Assembly (NCBI GenBank): GCA_963783945.1 | Contig: CAWAPS010000002.1 | Location: forward strand, 1,054,001-1,118,000 | Length of the DNA stretch: 64,000 nt | Direction: 5' to 3' | Source of the DNA: CAWAPS01 sp963783945 | GTDB taxonomy: Bacteria; Actinomycetota; Acidimicrobiia; Acidimicrobiales; Palsa-688 | Part shown: positions 8,371-17,026 of the stretch, piece after piece | Layout: each line of letters opens with the position of its first letter | Numbering within the stretch: the first letter of the stretch is position 1 | Made by a program: the position numbers and the translations under genes | Notes under the pieces: model-generated | Seen by the model: only the letters and a program-made list of their open reading frames with translations | What the model was told of the DNA's origin: nothing | Database searches by the model: none

Positions 8371-9015
8371 ATGACACGCATCAACCCGGTTGGAGGAGAA
8401 CCCGAACCTGAAGTGGCCGAGCTCCTGGCCTCGATGATGCCAGCGGGAGTTCCACCCATCCGACTATTTCGTACCCTGGTCAGAAACCGGCCGATGACCG
8501 AAGCCATGCACTGCCTGGGCGGCTACGAACTCAGTCGTCGGTTGAGCATCAGCTTACGGGAACGCGAGATCGTGATCTTGCGGACCTGCGCCCGCTGCGG
8601 GGCCGAGTACGAGTGGGGCATCCATGTCGCCTTCTTCGCAACCAAGTCCGGCCTCAGTACGGCGCAGATCCAGTCTCTGACCAACGGAGCTTCGACCGAC
8701 GCCGGTTGGACCTGGCGAGAACGACGCCTGGTCAGGTTCGTCGACGAACTGGCGATGACCAACGACCTCAGCGACCCCACCTGGAAGGACCTCGCCGACG
8801 AGTTCAGCGAGGCCCAGCTCCTCGATCTGGTCCTGCTGTGCGGCTGGTATCGAGCCATCAGCGCCCTCTGCCGGACGCTCCGCGTCGACCTCGAGGACGA
8901 CGCCCCCCGCTTCGCCGACTTCGAGCCGCACCGAGACCGAGTGCTGTCCCGGCGCAATAGTGCTAACGAAGCCGACATTGCCGTGGCGCCGATCACCGAC
9001 GAGGAGGGCGGGTAG
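8371..9015 (+). CDS. Carboxymuconolactone decarboxylase / AhpD-like family protein
   Basis: The 214-residue protein carries the CMD-family active-site pattern RTCARCGAEYEWGIHV, with Cys73, Cys76 and His85, inside the all-alpha fold. An AAGGAGG ribosome site lies just upstream of the ATG. Members either decarboxylate gamma-carboxymuconolactone in protocatechuate breakdown or act as AhpD-like thiol peroxidases, and the paired cysteines allow the second option. It is divergent from a LysR gene. A HAD-like fragment starts on the base after its stop codon. Confidence 0.88.
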   Translation: MTRINPVGGEPEPEVAELLASMMPAGVPPIRLFRTLVRNRPMTEAMHCLGGYELSRRLSISLREREIVILRTCARCGAEYEWGIHVAFFATKSGLSTAQIQSLTNGASTDAGWTWRERRLVRFVDELAMTNDLSDPTWKDLADEFSEAQLLDLVLLCGWYRAISALCRTLRVDLEDDAPRFADFEPHRDRVLSRRNSANEADIAVAPITDEEGG

Positions 9016-9168
9016 ATGCGAACCCGACCGGCGGCGTTCGACCTCGACATGACACTCATCGACTCCCGACCCCAAGTCCTGGCCGCCTATCGATCTCTTG
9101 CCGAGCAAACCGGCGTCGCCGGGAGGCAAGCCGACCCTGATGGGTTCTGCGCTCCGCGACGATTCTGA
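9016..9168 (+). pseudogene. N-terminal remnant of a HAD-superfamily hydrolase
   Basis: The ATG directly follows the TAG of the CMD-like gene. The frame begins MRTRPAAFDLDMTLIDSRP, carrying the DxDxT nucleophile motif of HAD phosphatases, and continues as a plausible cap helix (VLAAYRSLAEQTGV). After about 35 residues the homology is lost and the frame stops at 9168. The rest of a ~220-residue enzyme is absent. The original gene was probably co-transcribed with the CMD-like gene. Confidence 0.7.
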
Positions 9169-9331
9169 TCGGGCTACCGCCGCCTGCTCAGTCCTGCTGC
9201 CCGCCTTACCCCGAGCGTGGTTGAGCGTTACCGGCCGCCGCAGCGCGAAACTGTGTTTCCGTGAGTCCCCGACTCAAGCGTTCCAACGGGGCGGGGAGCC
9301 CGCGACCATCTATCCCCGTCGGTCTGACTTG

Positions 9332-9772
9332 ATGCCCTTGAGAACCGCACTGACGCGCTTGTACGCAGCCATCTTCGACTCTCGTCAGCATCGGCTGTTC
9401 GGGGATCCCATCGTCTGCCATGTCCAACCGGTTCAAGGCAGGTGGAGGATCACGGCCTGGGATAACTGTGATTTCGGTCACCCCGGCGACTTCGAGACCC
9501 TCGACAGTCTCGTCACCTTTGTGGACAATCTCGCCCTGCGACGGGCCCCGGCGCGGCTTTGCTATCTGATCAACCCCTGGCCTGACGTCGATTCGTCCGC
9601 CAATTTCCACATGACCGGACACCCCCTTGAGCTGCGGCTGACCTGCCAGGGCTGGGTTATCACCGGCACACCCAGCGAGGTCACAGCCGAACTCGTGGAG
9701 AGGCAAGATCCACCGGGCGGGATGGTCATCTGGTCTCGGCGGATGGAGATCCTCCCAGAGTTTCCAGAGTGA
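9332..9772 (+). CDS. Hypothetical protein
   Basis: This frame is open from 9098, but only the part from the ATG at 9332 looks like protein. It has alternating hydrophobic strands and aromatic residues such as RWRITAWDNCDFGHPGDF and LRLTCQGWVITGTP. No family is recognised and no clear ribosome site is seen. The opposite strand is also open here, which weakens the call. It could be a small beta-rich cytoplasmic protein or part of a longer broken gene. Confidence 0.4.
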   Translation: MPLRTALTRLYAAIFDSRQHRLFGDPIVCHVQPVQGRWRITAWDNCDFGHPGDFETLDSLVTFVDNLALRRAPARLCYLINPWPDVDSSANFHMTGHPLELRLTCQGWVITGTPSEVTAELVERQDPPGGMVIWSRRMEILPEFPE

Positions 9773-9845
9773 GCTCGCCTCGTACGGGCGCCTGGCTCTC
9801 CTGCCATATAACGCCCTGGCCCAGACCAAGGCCTGTAACCCGTCA

Positions 9846-10322
9846 CTATCGCCGGTGGTCGGCGTACAGAATGCCGCAGCCACTTGAGTCGGGGTCGGCG
9901 CATCCTCGGCGCCATGAGGAACCATCCCGCCCTCCTAGGTCCCTGGGCGTCGGCCGCTCGCGGTGTTCGTCAAGTTCGCGGATCCTCTGGCTCTTCTTTG
10001 GCGTAGCCGGGTGAAGACCGAATAGGCCGAAGACGGCGAGCCGAGAGTATGCAAGCTCCAGTCCCTGCCCTTCTTCGACGCTGACGGCGACACTTCCCCT
10101 GCGGATCACGAACTGCATCAGACGGAGCCCATGCTGACCTGGCACCACTTCGAAGGTGCGGCCCTGGTCCGCCCAAAGTTCGCCGACATCCATCCCGTCA
10201 AGGAACACGCGGAAGTATCCCGGGACTCGATACCGGCCGTGGGTCGATAGATTCGAACCGACGCTCCGGCAGCCATCAGCCCAAAGGTATCCAGTGTGGG
10301 CCGCGGTTGGGTCCCGGCTCAC
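9846..10322 (-). CDS. Hypothetical small protein, last gene of the marR-MFS operon
   Basis: The best start is a GTG at 10322 that overlaps the TGA of the MFS gene by four bases (GTGA), pointing to translational coupling. This gives 158 residues. The middle reads GYFRVFLDGMDVGELWADQG, then VVPGQHGLRLMQFVIRRG, resembling the small beta-sandwich (PEGA-like) modules in which a ligand or peptide decorates a membrane partner. A hydrophobic VFGLFGLH stretch and a charged tail follow. An ATG-started version of the frame would begin deep inside the MFS gene. Function unknown; it is probably linked to the transporter. Confidence 0.6.
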   Translation of the reverse strand: MSRDPTAAHTGYLWADGCRSVGSNLSTHGRYRVPGYFRVFLDGMDVGELWADQGRTFEVVPGQHGLRLMQFVIRRGSVAVSVEEGQGLELAYSRLAVFGLFGLHPATPKKSQRIRELDEHRERPTPRDLGGRDGSSWRRGCADPDSSGCGILYADHRR

Positions 10323-12067
10323 TTGACGGACTGTGCGGCATGGTACGGCTCGTGCTTGCTCGCGGGTGCGACGATGTGCACGGCACATTGGGCATGGGCC
10401 AGCAGTTCGCTGGTCAGGGAGGCGTGGTAGATCTCTGCGATCTCACTGTCGCCCGGAGCGCCGATGATGATCATGGTGGCGTGGTGTGCATTGGCGAAGT
10501 CGGCAATGCACCGGCCGGCGCTGCCGTGCCCGCTGACCACTCGAAGCAGGTGGCCGGCTCCGGCGACGTCAGCGGCGTGGATCCGCTCGACGTTGTGTGC
10601 GACGAGGTCGCGGCCGGCGTCGGGCGTTTCGATGTCGAGGGCCAGTTCTTCGACGATGTCGGTTTCTAGGATGTGGAGAACTTCGACGGGCCGATCGAGC
10701 CGCTGAGCGAACTGGATGGCGGTGTCGGTGACGGCGGCTGCGCCTGGACCGGCGTCGATGGCGGCGACGATCGGCTGGCACTGGTCGGTCTCGTCACGTG
10801 TCACCGTGACCAGGGTGTAGGGGGCGGGTTGGGATTCCCGCCCGGTTGGTATGATGGTTGGGCCGGAGACGGCTAGCTCCGCCCCGGGTCCTTGTTCGGC
10901 GCGGGTCAGTAGGGAGTGGCCGGTGGCGAGCACGGCGATGGCGGCGGCCACGGTGGCGGCGCCCAGGTAAAACGGGACCTGGACGTTGATGTCGGCGGCC
11001 AGCCGGCTGGCGACGTAGGGAGCGAGACCGCCGCCGATGAAGCGCACGAACCCGTAGGCCGCGGACGCCACCGGTTTCTCGACCGGCGCCACCAGCATGA
11101 CGGCCTGGGTGGTCAGGGTGTTGTTGAGCCCGACGAACGCGCCCGAGATGATGACGGCCACGATCAGCGTCGACTGCGAGGAGGTGAAGGCGGCGATGAC
11201 GAGCAGGTCCAGGGCCAAGAGGGCCAGGGTGACGTAGAGGGTGCGAGGGGTGCCGAAGCGGGCTTGGGCCCGGGGGGCGACGAACACCGCGAAGACGGCC
11301 ACCATGACCCCCCAGCCGGTGAACACGTAGCCGAGCTGGTGGATACCCAGGTGCATCACGAACGGGGTGAAAGCGAGCAGGGTGAAGAACCCCCAGTTGT
11401 AGCCCAGGGCGGTCAGGCTCATGGTGGCCAGGCCTCGGTGCCGTAAGGCCTTGAGCGGTTCGAGGATCGAGGTGGGCCGGGGGGGTCGAGGGGTGGGTTC
11501 GACGAACAGCAGGGTGGCCACCAGGGCGATGGACATGAGGGCGGTGACCCCGAAGAACGGGAGACGCCAGCTGATCCCGCCGAGCTCGCCACCCACTAGC
11601 GGGCCCAGGGCAATACCGACGCCGAGGGCGGTCTCGTAGAGAATGATGGCACCGGAGAAGCCGCCCGAAGCGGCCCCGATGATCACCGCCAGCGAGGTGG
11701 CGATGAACAGGGCGTTGCCGAGTCCCCAGCCGGCCCGGAAACCGATGATTCCGCCGATGGTGTTCGAGGCACCGGCCAAGGCGCTAAAAGCGACGATCAG
11801 GACCAGACCGGCGACCAGGGTGCGCTTGCCGCCGATGCGGCTGGACACCCAGCCCGTCACCAGCATGGCCACCGCGGTGACGACCAGGTAGCTGGTGAAC
11901 AGCAGCTCCACCTGGCTCGGTGATGCCTTCAGCTGGGTGGACAGGGCGGGGAGAATGGGGTCGACCAGGCCGATGCCCATGAACGACACCACGCAGGCCA
12001 AGGCGACCGCCCACACCCCTTTGGGCTGATGGAACGGGCTGGCGGCCGTCCGCTGGTGGCCGCTCAT
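10319..12067 (-). CDS. MFS transporter fused to a C-terminal universal stress (UspA) domain
   Basis: Residues ~1-395 form a 12-helix major facilitator with the motif-A-like GWVSSRIGGKRTLVAG after helix 2. It resembles drug/proton antiporters. After a linker, residues ~431-568 read as a UspA domain: QPIVAAIDAG at the start, and IIIGAPGDSE with ASLTSELL and CAVHIVAP at the end. The family's ATP motif GxxG-9x-G(S/T) appears as GAPG-9x-AS, so nucleotide binding may be weakened. The total of 582 residues is in one unbroken frame. Start and stop overlap the neighbouring MarR and small-protein genes by four bases. The UspA tail may sense nucleotide or stress and adjust export. Confidence 0.88.
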   Translation of the reverse strand: MSGHQRTAASPFHQPKGVWAVALACVVSFMGIGLVDPILPALSTQLKASPSQVELLFTSYLVVTAVAMLVTGWVSSRIGGKRTLVAGLVLIVAFSALAGASNTIGGIIGFRAGWGLGNALFIATSLAVIIGAASGGFSGAIILYETALGVGIALGPLVGGELGGISWRLPFFGVTALMSIALVATLLFVEPTPRPPRPTSILEPLKALRHRGLATMSLTALGYNWGFFTLLAFTPFVMHLGIHQLGYVFTGWGVMVAVFAVFVAPRAQARFGTPRTLYVTLALLALDLLVIAAFTSSQSTLIVAVIISGAFVGLNNTLTTQAVMLVAPVEKPVASAAYGFVRFIGGGLAPYVASRLAADINVQVPFYLGAATVAAAIAVLATGHSLLTRAEQGPGAELAVSGPTIIPTGRESQPAPYTLVTVTRDETDQCQPIVAAIDAGPGAAAVTDTAIQFAQRLDRPVEVLHILETDIVEELALDIETPDAGRDLVAHNVERIHAADVAGAGHLLRVVSGHGSAGRCIADFANAHHATMIIIGAPGDSEIAEIYHASLTSELLAHAQCAVHIVAPASKHEPYHAAQSVK

Positions 12068-12573
12068 CGCGGTATTCCTGACCCGCTAGCGGCTGATCGG
12101 CTCGGCGGTTCACGTTCTTGACGCTCGAGGGCCCGGAGGTGCTCCAGAGCGGGGATGGCGGCGCCAAGTGCGGCGATCTCATCAGCGGGTAGCTGGTCGA
12201 TGAGTTGTGCGAAGGCCGCCGCGCCCGCGCGCCGTCGGGTCTGGACGTAGTCCGCGCCGGCTTCGGTTACCGCCACGAGAGCGACCCGTTTGTCGGCCGG
12301 ATCGCCTCGCCGCTCGACCAGCCCGGACTGCTCCAACGCCTTGACCAGGACGGTCATGGCCGGTTGGGTTACCCCCTCGATGACGGCCAGATCGGTGATT
12401 CGTCTCGGCCCTGTCCGCTCCAGGGTGGCCAGCGTGGACGCGGAGGTCAGGCTCAGTTCGCGTGGGATGCTCCGCACGGCGTCGCTGACCAACCCATACA
12501 GGGTTGCGCCGGCGGCGACCGAGGTGCGGTCGGCTTGTCGGTCCCGTCGGCGAGAAGTGTCTTGACGAGTCAT
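12064..12573 (-). CDS. MarR family transcriptional regulator
   Basis: The winged-helix signature is clear: LTSASTLATLERTGPRRITD, then TQPAMTVLVKALEQSGLVER, then the wing RGDPADKRVALVAVTEAG. The ATG at 12573 gives a normal 169-residue MarR protein. The open frame extends 14 codons further, but that part runs through an AT-rich promoter-like palindrome and is unlikely to be translated. It is the first gene of an operon with the MFS-UspA gene (ATGA overlap). By family analogy it probably represses this operon and is released by a small phenolic or drug-like ligand. Confidence 0.92.
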   Translation of the reverse strand: MTRQDTSRRRDRQADRTSVAAGATLYGLVSDAVRSIPRELSLTSASTLATLERTGPRRITDLAVIEGVTQPAMTVLVKALEQSGLVERRGDPADKRVALVAVTEAGADYVQTRRRAGAAAFAQLIDQLPADEIAALGAAIPALEHLRALERQEREPPSRSAASGSGIPR

Positions 12574-12587
12574 GGAGATAAGAATAA

Positions 12588-12599
12588 CATATTTATATG
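12588..12599. promoter_or_regulatory. Palindrome upstream of marR, possible operator
   Basis: CATAT-TT-ATATG, a perfect 5-2-5 inverted repeat, lies 15 bases upstream of the marR start in an AT-rich patch that stands out from the surrounding GC-rich DNA. MarR proteins bind AT-rich palindromes of this kind, which often overlap the -10 region. Autoregulation is an inference. Confidence 0.5.
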
Positions 12600-12897
12600 A
12601 ATAGTCTATGTACATGGGGGGTCGCCGGGTGGGAGGATGAAAGGGCCGACGCCGTAGCCGTCAGCCGAGATGCTGCAACCCTGAAGAGGGCTGTATCGGT
12701 CACGTTTTCCGCGCCACTGCCGCAGTGGGGATTACAGGTACCCGAAATCGGCCGAGGAAACACGGCCCCGGAGGAATCCTTTCGGACCTATCTATGAACC
12801 ATAGATGATCACACGAAGTTGATTAGACCCACTCATCCTTTTCTCTGAGAGTCTCCCAGACATAGCAACATTCAGAAACACAAGGAGGAATCACACA

Positions 12898-13320
12898 ATG
12901 AGTACCCGTTATCTCACAGGAATGTTCCTAGCGCTCCTCGGCGGCTTCGTCGTCGTCGCCAGTCAAGCATTGGCCCGCGCCACTGTGGGCTGGATCGCCT
13001 TCGCAGTGGGCGTCGCGGCCACGACCGTCTCTGCGCTCGCCCAGCTCGACCGCTCACGGGGGACCGTACAGCGCACACTCGACGCGGCGACCGTCGCGGG
13101 CGCTGGACTCATGATGGCATTCGCCCTCACCGCCTCCGGCCAGGCCGTGATCTGGCTGTCCTTCGCCTTCGCCGTCGGGATCGTCGCCCTTGCCGTCAGT
13201 GGTCTCACCCTGAATGAGATATCCAGCTGGAGAGCAAACCACAACCTTGGGCAACTGCATTGGCTCCCCAAGTCACAATCCACCACGCCGCTCGACCACA
13301 CCGACACTCGGGCCGCCTGA
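12898..13320 (+). CDS. Four-helix membrane protein, function unknown
   Basis: The 140-residue protein has an AAGGAGG site upstream of the ATG. Four hydrophobic segments are visible at about 8-27, 31-49, 63-83 and 86-103, followed by a polar tail (WRANHNLGQLHWLPKS). The layout resembles small SPW-repeat-like membrane proteins of actinobacteria, but no defined family is certain. It is followed by a hypothetical gene on the same strand after 65 bases. Confidence 0.75.
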   Translation: MSTRYLTGMFLALLGGFVVVASQALARATVGWIAFAVGVAATTVSALAQLDRSRGTVQRTLDAATVAGAGLMMAFALTASGQAVIWLSFAFAVGIVALAVSGLTLNEISSWRANHNLGQLHWLPKSQSTTPLDHTDTRAA

Positions 13321-13385
13321 TCCCGCCCGAGCACCTCGCCCCGACTCCAGCGGAGAGATCCGATCGGACTTAAGGAGAAGCAGCC

Positions 13386-13850
13386 ATGTGGCGACACCGC
13401 CATCACTGCGAGAACGAAGACAACGTTGTCCCGGCGAGCATCAACCTGCTCGAAGGCGGCGCCGTCGAAGTATTCCGCCAGTCGGGGCAGAGTGTGCCGG
13501 GGTGGGCTTACGTCAACGCCCTCGCTCACTCCCGAGCAGACAAGCTCACCAGCTTGAAGACCCCATCGCGTTTCCTCCACCCAAGCGGGTGGGATGCGGT
13601 ACTCGCCTATCTCGCCACCGAGCTGTTGACCATCGCCCACGGGCGACTCGACGAAATCTCTTTCATGCAACGAGCGGACCTCGTTCCACTCGAGCTCGAC
13701 CTTCTCGCCGGTGAGATCCAAGAACCCGAAACCCCTGGTCAGCTCGCCGAACTCGTTATCAACGCGCTCCATCGAGGGCGCGCCGGCGACCGAAACGCTC
13801 GGCGTCCTTTGAGACGAGCTCGAGGAGCAGAAAACGGTGAGGGCAAATAA
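13386..13850 (+). CDS. Conserved-looking hypothetical protein
   Basis: A TAAGGAGAAG site precedes the ATG. The 154-residue product has helical segments such as PGWAYVNALAHSRADKL, SGWDAVLAYLATELLTIA and ADLVPLELDLL. This resembles a family of unnamed actinobacterial proteins whose members end in a VPLELxL motif. No catalytic residues are evident. It is probably co-transcribed with the membrane protein upstream. Function unknown. Confidence 0.65.
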   Translation: MWRHRHHCENEDNVVPASINLLEGGAVEVFRQSGQSVPGWAYVNALAHSRADKLTSLKTPSRFLHPSGWDAVLAYLATELLTIAHGRLDEISFMQRADLVPLELDLLAGEIQEPETPGQLAELVINALHRGRAGDRNARRPLRRARGAENGEGK

Positions 13851-13954
13851 GGGACCGAGGCGGTATTCGAGAATTCCCGGCAGACCTCGACCTGCGGTCA
13901 GCGTTCGATCTCGCCCTCGCCGGAGACCAGGTCTTCCGGTACGACGAGGCGATC

Positions 13955-14959
13955 GTGCCGAACGACCGACACGTGACGGCAGGCAATGACGTTGCTGGAA
14001 TACGCAGCAGGGGCATCGGCGGTTGTAGTAGAAGACCACTCGACGAATGGGAGCAGGTAGTGCATAAGGACACGCTTGACTCGAGGTTGATCCCGCTGCG
14101 GGCGCCCCGCCCGGGCTCCGAGGATCGGGGCCCGGTGGCGTTCGTGCTGACTGGCGGAGCCAGTCACGCCGCAGTGCAAGTGGGCATGATCGAGGCGTTG
14201 AGCGACGCGGGAATATGGCCGGATCTGCTCGTTGGAACTTCGGCCGGCGCGGTCAACGCGGTCGCTTACGCGGCCGATCCGACAGGCGAGGGGATCCGGC
14301 GCCTCACACAGGGATGGCGGCGGGCGAGACGATCCCAGGTCTTCCCCCTCTGGTCGTCCAGCCTGGTCCTGGGGGCAATCGGGCGCCGCGACCATCTCCT
14401 TACCAACCGCGGGCTGGCCGCCCTCATTAGGGAGTTCGTCGGCGTCCAACATCTCGAGGCCTGCGTTATTCCTGCCCATGTGGTCGCCACCGACCTGTTG
14501 AGCGGCGCCCCAGTCACGCTCTCTGAAGGGCCAGTCGTGCCCGCCCTGTTGGCCAGCACGGCCATCCCGGGAGTGTTCCCCCCGGTTGAAGTCGGTGGAC
14601 GGCTTCTGGTCGATGGGGGGATCGCGTCCGATACACCGACCCTGGAGGCAGAGTCGCTAGGGGCATCGACGATCTATGTGCTTCCCACCTTCGGAGTGGG
14701 TGCGGACGCTCGCCCAGGGCGCTCACCAATGCGGGTCGGGCTCTATGCCGTCGGCCAGTTGCTCGATCACTCCGGAGCGGCCACGATCGCTGCCACCAGG
14801 CACTCAGTCGTGCACCTCATGCCAGCACCGCCGACCTCCGCTATCAGTCCATACGACTTCAGCCAGTCAGCTCGCCTCATCGAACAGGCTTCTGCCCTCA
14901 CGCGGTCCTGGCTGGCCGACAACGCCACGGCGACCTCGCAGCCGTCACGAGCCAGTTGA
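13955..14959 (+). CDS. Patatin-like phospholipase family protein
   Basis: The protein carries the catalytic serine in GTSAG (about residues 94-98) and the aspartate in LLVDGGIASD (Asp220), the Ser-Asp dyad of patatin lipid acyl hydrolases. The oxyanion-hole stretch reads VLTGGASHAAVQVGM, a variant of the usual GGGxxG. At 334 residues it is a normal RssA-type length. The first ~58 residues before VAFVLTGG look unstructured, so the true start may be later. It probably cleaves fatty acyl esters at the inner membrane face. The neighbouring region downstream holds fragments on the other strand. Confidence 0.85.
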   Translation: MPNDRHVTAGNDVAGIRSRGIGGCSRRPLDEWEQVVHKDTLDSRLIPLRAPRPGSEDRGPVAFVLTGGASHAAVQVGMIEALSDAGIWPDLLVGTSAGAVNAVAYAADPTGEGIRRLTQGWRRARRSQVFPLWSSSLVLGAIGRRDHLLTNRGLAALIREFVGVQHLEACVIPAHVVATDLLSGAPVTLSEGPVVPALLASTAIPGVFPPVEVGGRLLVDGGIASDTPTLEAESLGASTIYVLPTFGVGADARPGRSPMRVGLYAVGQLLDHSGAATIAATRHSVVHLMPAPPTSAISPYDFSQSARLIEQASALTRSWLADNATATSQPSRAS

Positions 14960-14969
14960 TCGGAGCCCG

Positions 14970-15135
14970 ACGTGCGCACGTATCGCTGCGGCGTCGTGAT
15001 GTGAGGTTTGTGGGTATCGTCCAGGGCCCAGCCCTGGGGCAGGTCCTCGAGCAACCGAGCGTTGATCACTCGGCCCCGCTCGATGGCCTGCTCGTCGGGA
15101 TCGATCAAGACATCGATGGCAGTCAGAGCAGCCAT
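14970..15135 (-). pseudogene. N-terminal fragment of a 2'-5' RNA ligase family protein
   Basis: The frame starts MAALTAIDVLIDPDEQAIER and continues RVINARLLEDLPQGWALD, then HKPHITTPQRYVRT, where family members have HxPHITLLQRYV. The first HxT-like catalytic motif is therefore recognisable, though PHIT is followed by a T where L is usual. After residue ~55 homology ends, and the frame runs into the 3' end of the convergent patatin gene. The second catalytic motif is missing. Truncation probably came from a deletion that joined it to the patatin gene. Confidence 0.75.
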
Positions 15136-15148
15136 GGGGGCCCTCCTT

Positions 15149-15424
15149 CTAGAAGACGGTGCTCCAGTCGTCTTTCATGCTGACGACGGTCCAGCCCAAC
15201 TCCTTGGCCTTGTCCAGTGACCTCTCGGCCCCGCTGGTGTAGGCGAACTCGCGCTCGCCGTCATCGTGGTTGACCAGGACGGCGAAGGTGGCGGCACTCA
15301 ACATCTCGATGTCGACATCGGCGTTGCCGCCGGCGAAGGCGGGGAGTCGGCCGGTGTGGGCGAAGATGTGCTCGGGTTTGCCTGCTCTGCTGGACAGCTG
15401 CGATACCAGTTGTTGCGGCCCCAT
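15149..15424 (-). pseudogene. C-terminal fragment of a HAD-type phosphatase
   Basis: This frame reads GKPEHIFAHTGRLPAFAGGN, then ADVDIEMLSAATFAVLVNHD and GWTVVSMKDDWSTVF to a natural stop. It is the C-terminal half of a HAD-superfamily acid phosphatase-like protein, including the acidic metal-binding GGNADVDIEML loop. The N-terminal half with the DxDx nucleophile is missing; upstream sequence is unrelated and shared with the start of the divergent UPF0126 gene. It lies 13 bases upstream of the 2'-5' RNA ligase remnant on the same strand, so both genes of a former operon are damaged. Confidence 0.75.
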
Positions 15425-15471
15425 CCTGCGCCTAGCGTCGAGATGGTGGCTGGACGGACCCCTAAAGGCGG

Positions 15472-16236
15472 ATGACGGGCCATGTACGTTGGCGCAGTGA
15501 CAAGTCCGGCCCGCGGGAATTTCCCTTCGCCGGGACCCAGGTGGTCGCAACCACGTCAGGCCCACCCGCGGCCAATACCGTGAGTGGCCTGGTTGGCACG
15601 GCGGCGCCGCTGCCGCTTCACGCGCTGCCGATCTGGGTTGATGTCACTGCCATGTCGGTAAACGCCGCCTTCGGTGCCGCTGTGGCCAGGAACCGCCGGT
15701 TGACACTCTTGGCCGTGCTCATCGCTGGAGTCATAGTCGGACTCGGAGGTGGCATGGTCCGTGACGTACTGCTGGGACTGGAAGCTGCCGCGATCGAGAA
15801 CTGGTACTACCTCCCCGCCGTGCTCGGGGCCGCATTTGTCGGAGGATTTCTGGCCCATCGACTCATCCAGGGACACACGTCCTACCTGGTGGTGCACGGC
15901 GTGGCCGTCGCACTACTCGTCACCATCGGGGTACAAAAGGCCCTGGCGTACAAGACGCCGGGTGATACCGCCATATTCCTCGGAGTGCTGACCGGAACCG
16001 CGGGAGGAGCGGTAGCCGATGTGTTGGCGGGTGAACGCGCCGCCATTTTCCGCAAGGGCCACTGGGGACTTGTCGCGATCGTCCTGGGAGCAATCATCTT
16101 CTGGCTGTTGAGCACGTACGCGAACTTCTGGGTCGCCACCGTCGTCACCATCTTGACGGGCGTTTCCTTGGAGTTACTCAGCGTTAAACTCGGATGGACC
16201 AGCCCAATGTTCCCAGGAGATCACGATCCGCCGTAG
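15472..16236 (+). CDS. UPF0126 (TRIC-type) glycine-rich membrane channel-like protein
   Basis: The signature GVIVGLGGGMVRDVLLG and a second copy (VLTGTAGGAVADVLAGE) in a seven-helix layout identify the UPF0126/YicG family, prokaryotic relatives of TRIC cation channels. Each repeat forms half of the pore. The first ~50 residues lack homology and overlap the broken HAD gene, so the true start is probably downstream, near the first hydrophobic helix (about residue 45). Function in bacteria is uncertain; cation or glycine transport has been suggested for the family. Confidence 0.8.
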   Translation: MTGHVRWRSDKSGPREFPFAGTQVVATTSGPPAANTVSGLVGTAAPLPLHALPIWVDVTAMSVNAAFGAAVARNRRLTLLAVLIAGVIVGLGGGMVRDVLLGLEAAAIENWYYLPAVLGAAFVGGFLAHRLIQGHTSYLVVHGVAVALLVTIGVQKALAYKTPGDTAIFLGVLTGTAGGAVADVLAGERAAIFRKGHWGLVAIVLGAIIFWLLSTYANFWVATVVTILTGVSLELLSVKLGWTSPMFPGDHDPP

Positions 16237-17026
16237 TTGAAGGCGATGGAGGCCAGCGCCCGCGATCCTGTGAGAGGATCATGCCGCACCTCCCGACGCG
16301 GCCTACGAGGACGCAACCACCAAGCCGGATCAACGCCGATCGCCCGATCACAGCGGTTCGAAGTCGGATCCGGCGTCAACGCTTAAAATAGGCCTCCGTG
16401 CGGAAGGGGCCAGAACGTCGCGGACACCCGGCCTGGAATCTCGGAGGCCGCCGGTCACCAACGCGTCGCTATGGTGCTGTTTCTCTGTGATCAACCGGCC
16501 CCCGAGAACCTCGACACATGTCCGGCTGGTTGGACGGCTAGAACGAACGCTTCCTGGGATCATCGTCTTCGGCCAGGATCAGCCCCCGGGCCGGGATGCA
16601 GTGGACGGCCGCCACCCGACCACCTGGAAGATCTCGGTTTTCGAGTGCGTCGCCAGTCAACCTTATGCCAGAACACCTACCCGGCAGCCCTCTGACCTGC
16701 GCATCTACCTCGGCGACATGTCATGCACGAAGTCCAACGCTTTGGCGGAAGGTGTCTGGGAGGTCGAGCCTCTCGCATGGAAGACCCGGCAGATCGCACG
16801 AAATAGGCGTGGTATGGCGGTAGTAGCTCCCGGTGTCTGACTGGTTGGTGATCGGAAGCTCAGGGTGGTGCTGGCAGCTTGGTTGGATGAGGAAGGAATC
16901 GAACGCGAGGAACGTCGACACCTCCATTGGACTGCCTTGGCGACAGCGCGTAAGGTGGCATTAGCGACGCGCTCGGTGTCTGCCTGACTTCTCCGGTCCG
17001 GGCCTCGTCTCTGGCCAGGAGGAGTT
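16237..17026. other. Long intergenic region, no gene recognised
   Basis: About 790 bases separate two plus-strand membrane-protein genes. Open frames exist on both strands (for example 16487-16840 plus) but have no coherent composition, family motif or ribosome site. It probably contains decayed sequence and the promoter of the TMEM175-like gene. Confidence 0.5.

Noticed and set aside
10916..11446. Gly/His/Asp-rich plus-strand frame
   Set aside because: Its repetitive GGD/GGE composition is a mirror of the hydrophobic MFS coding strand.
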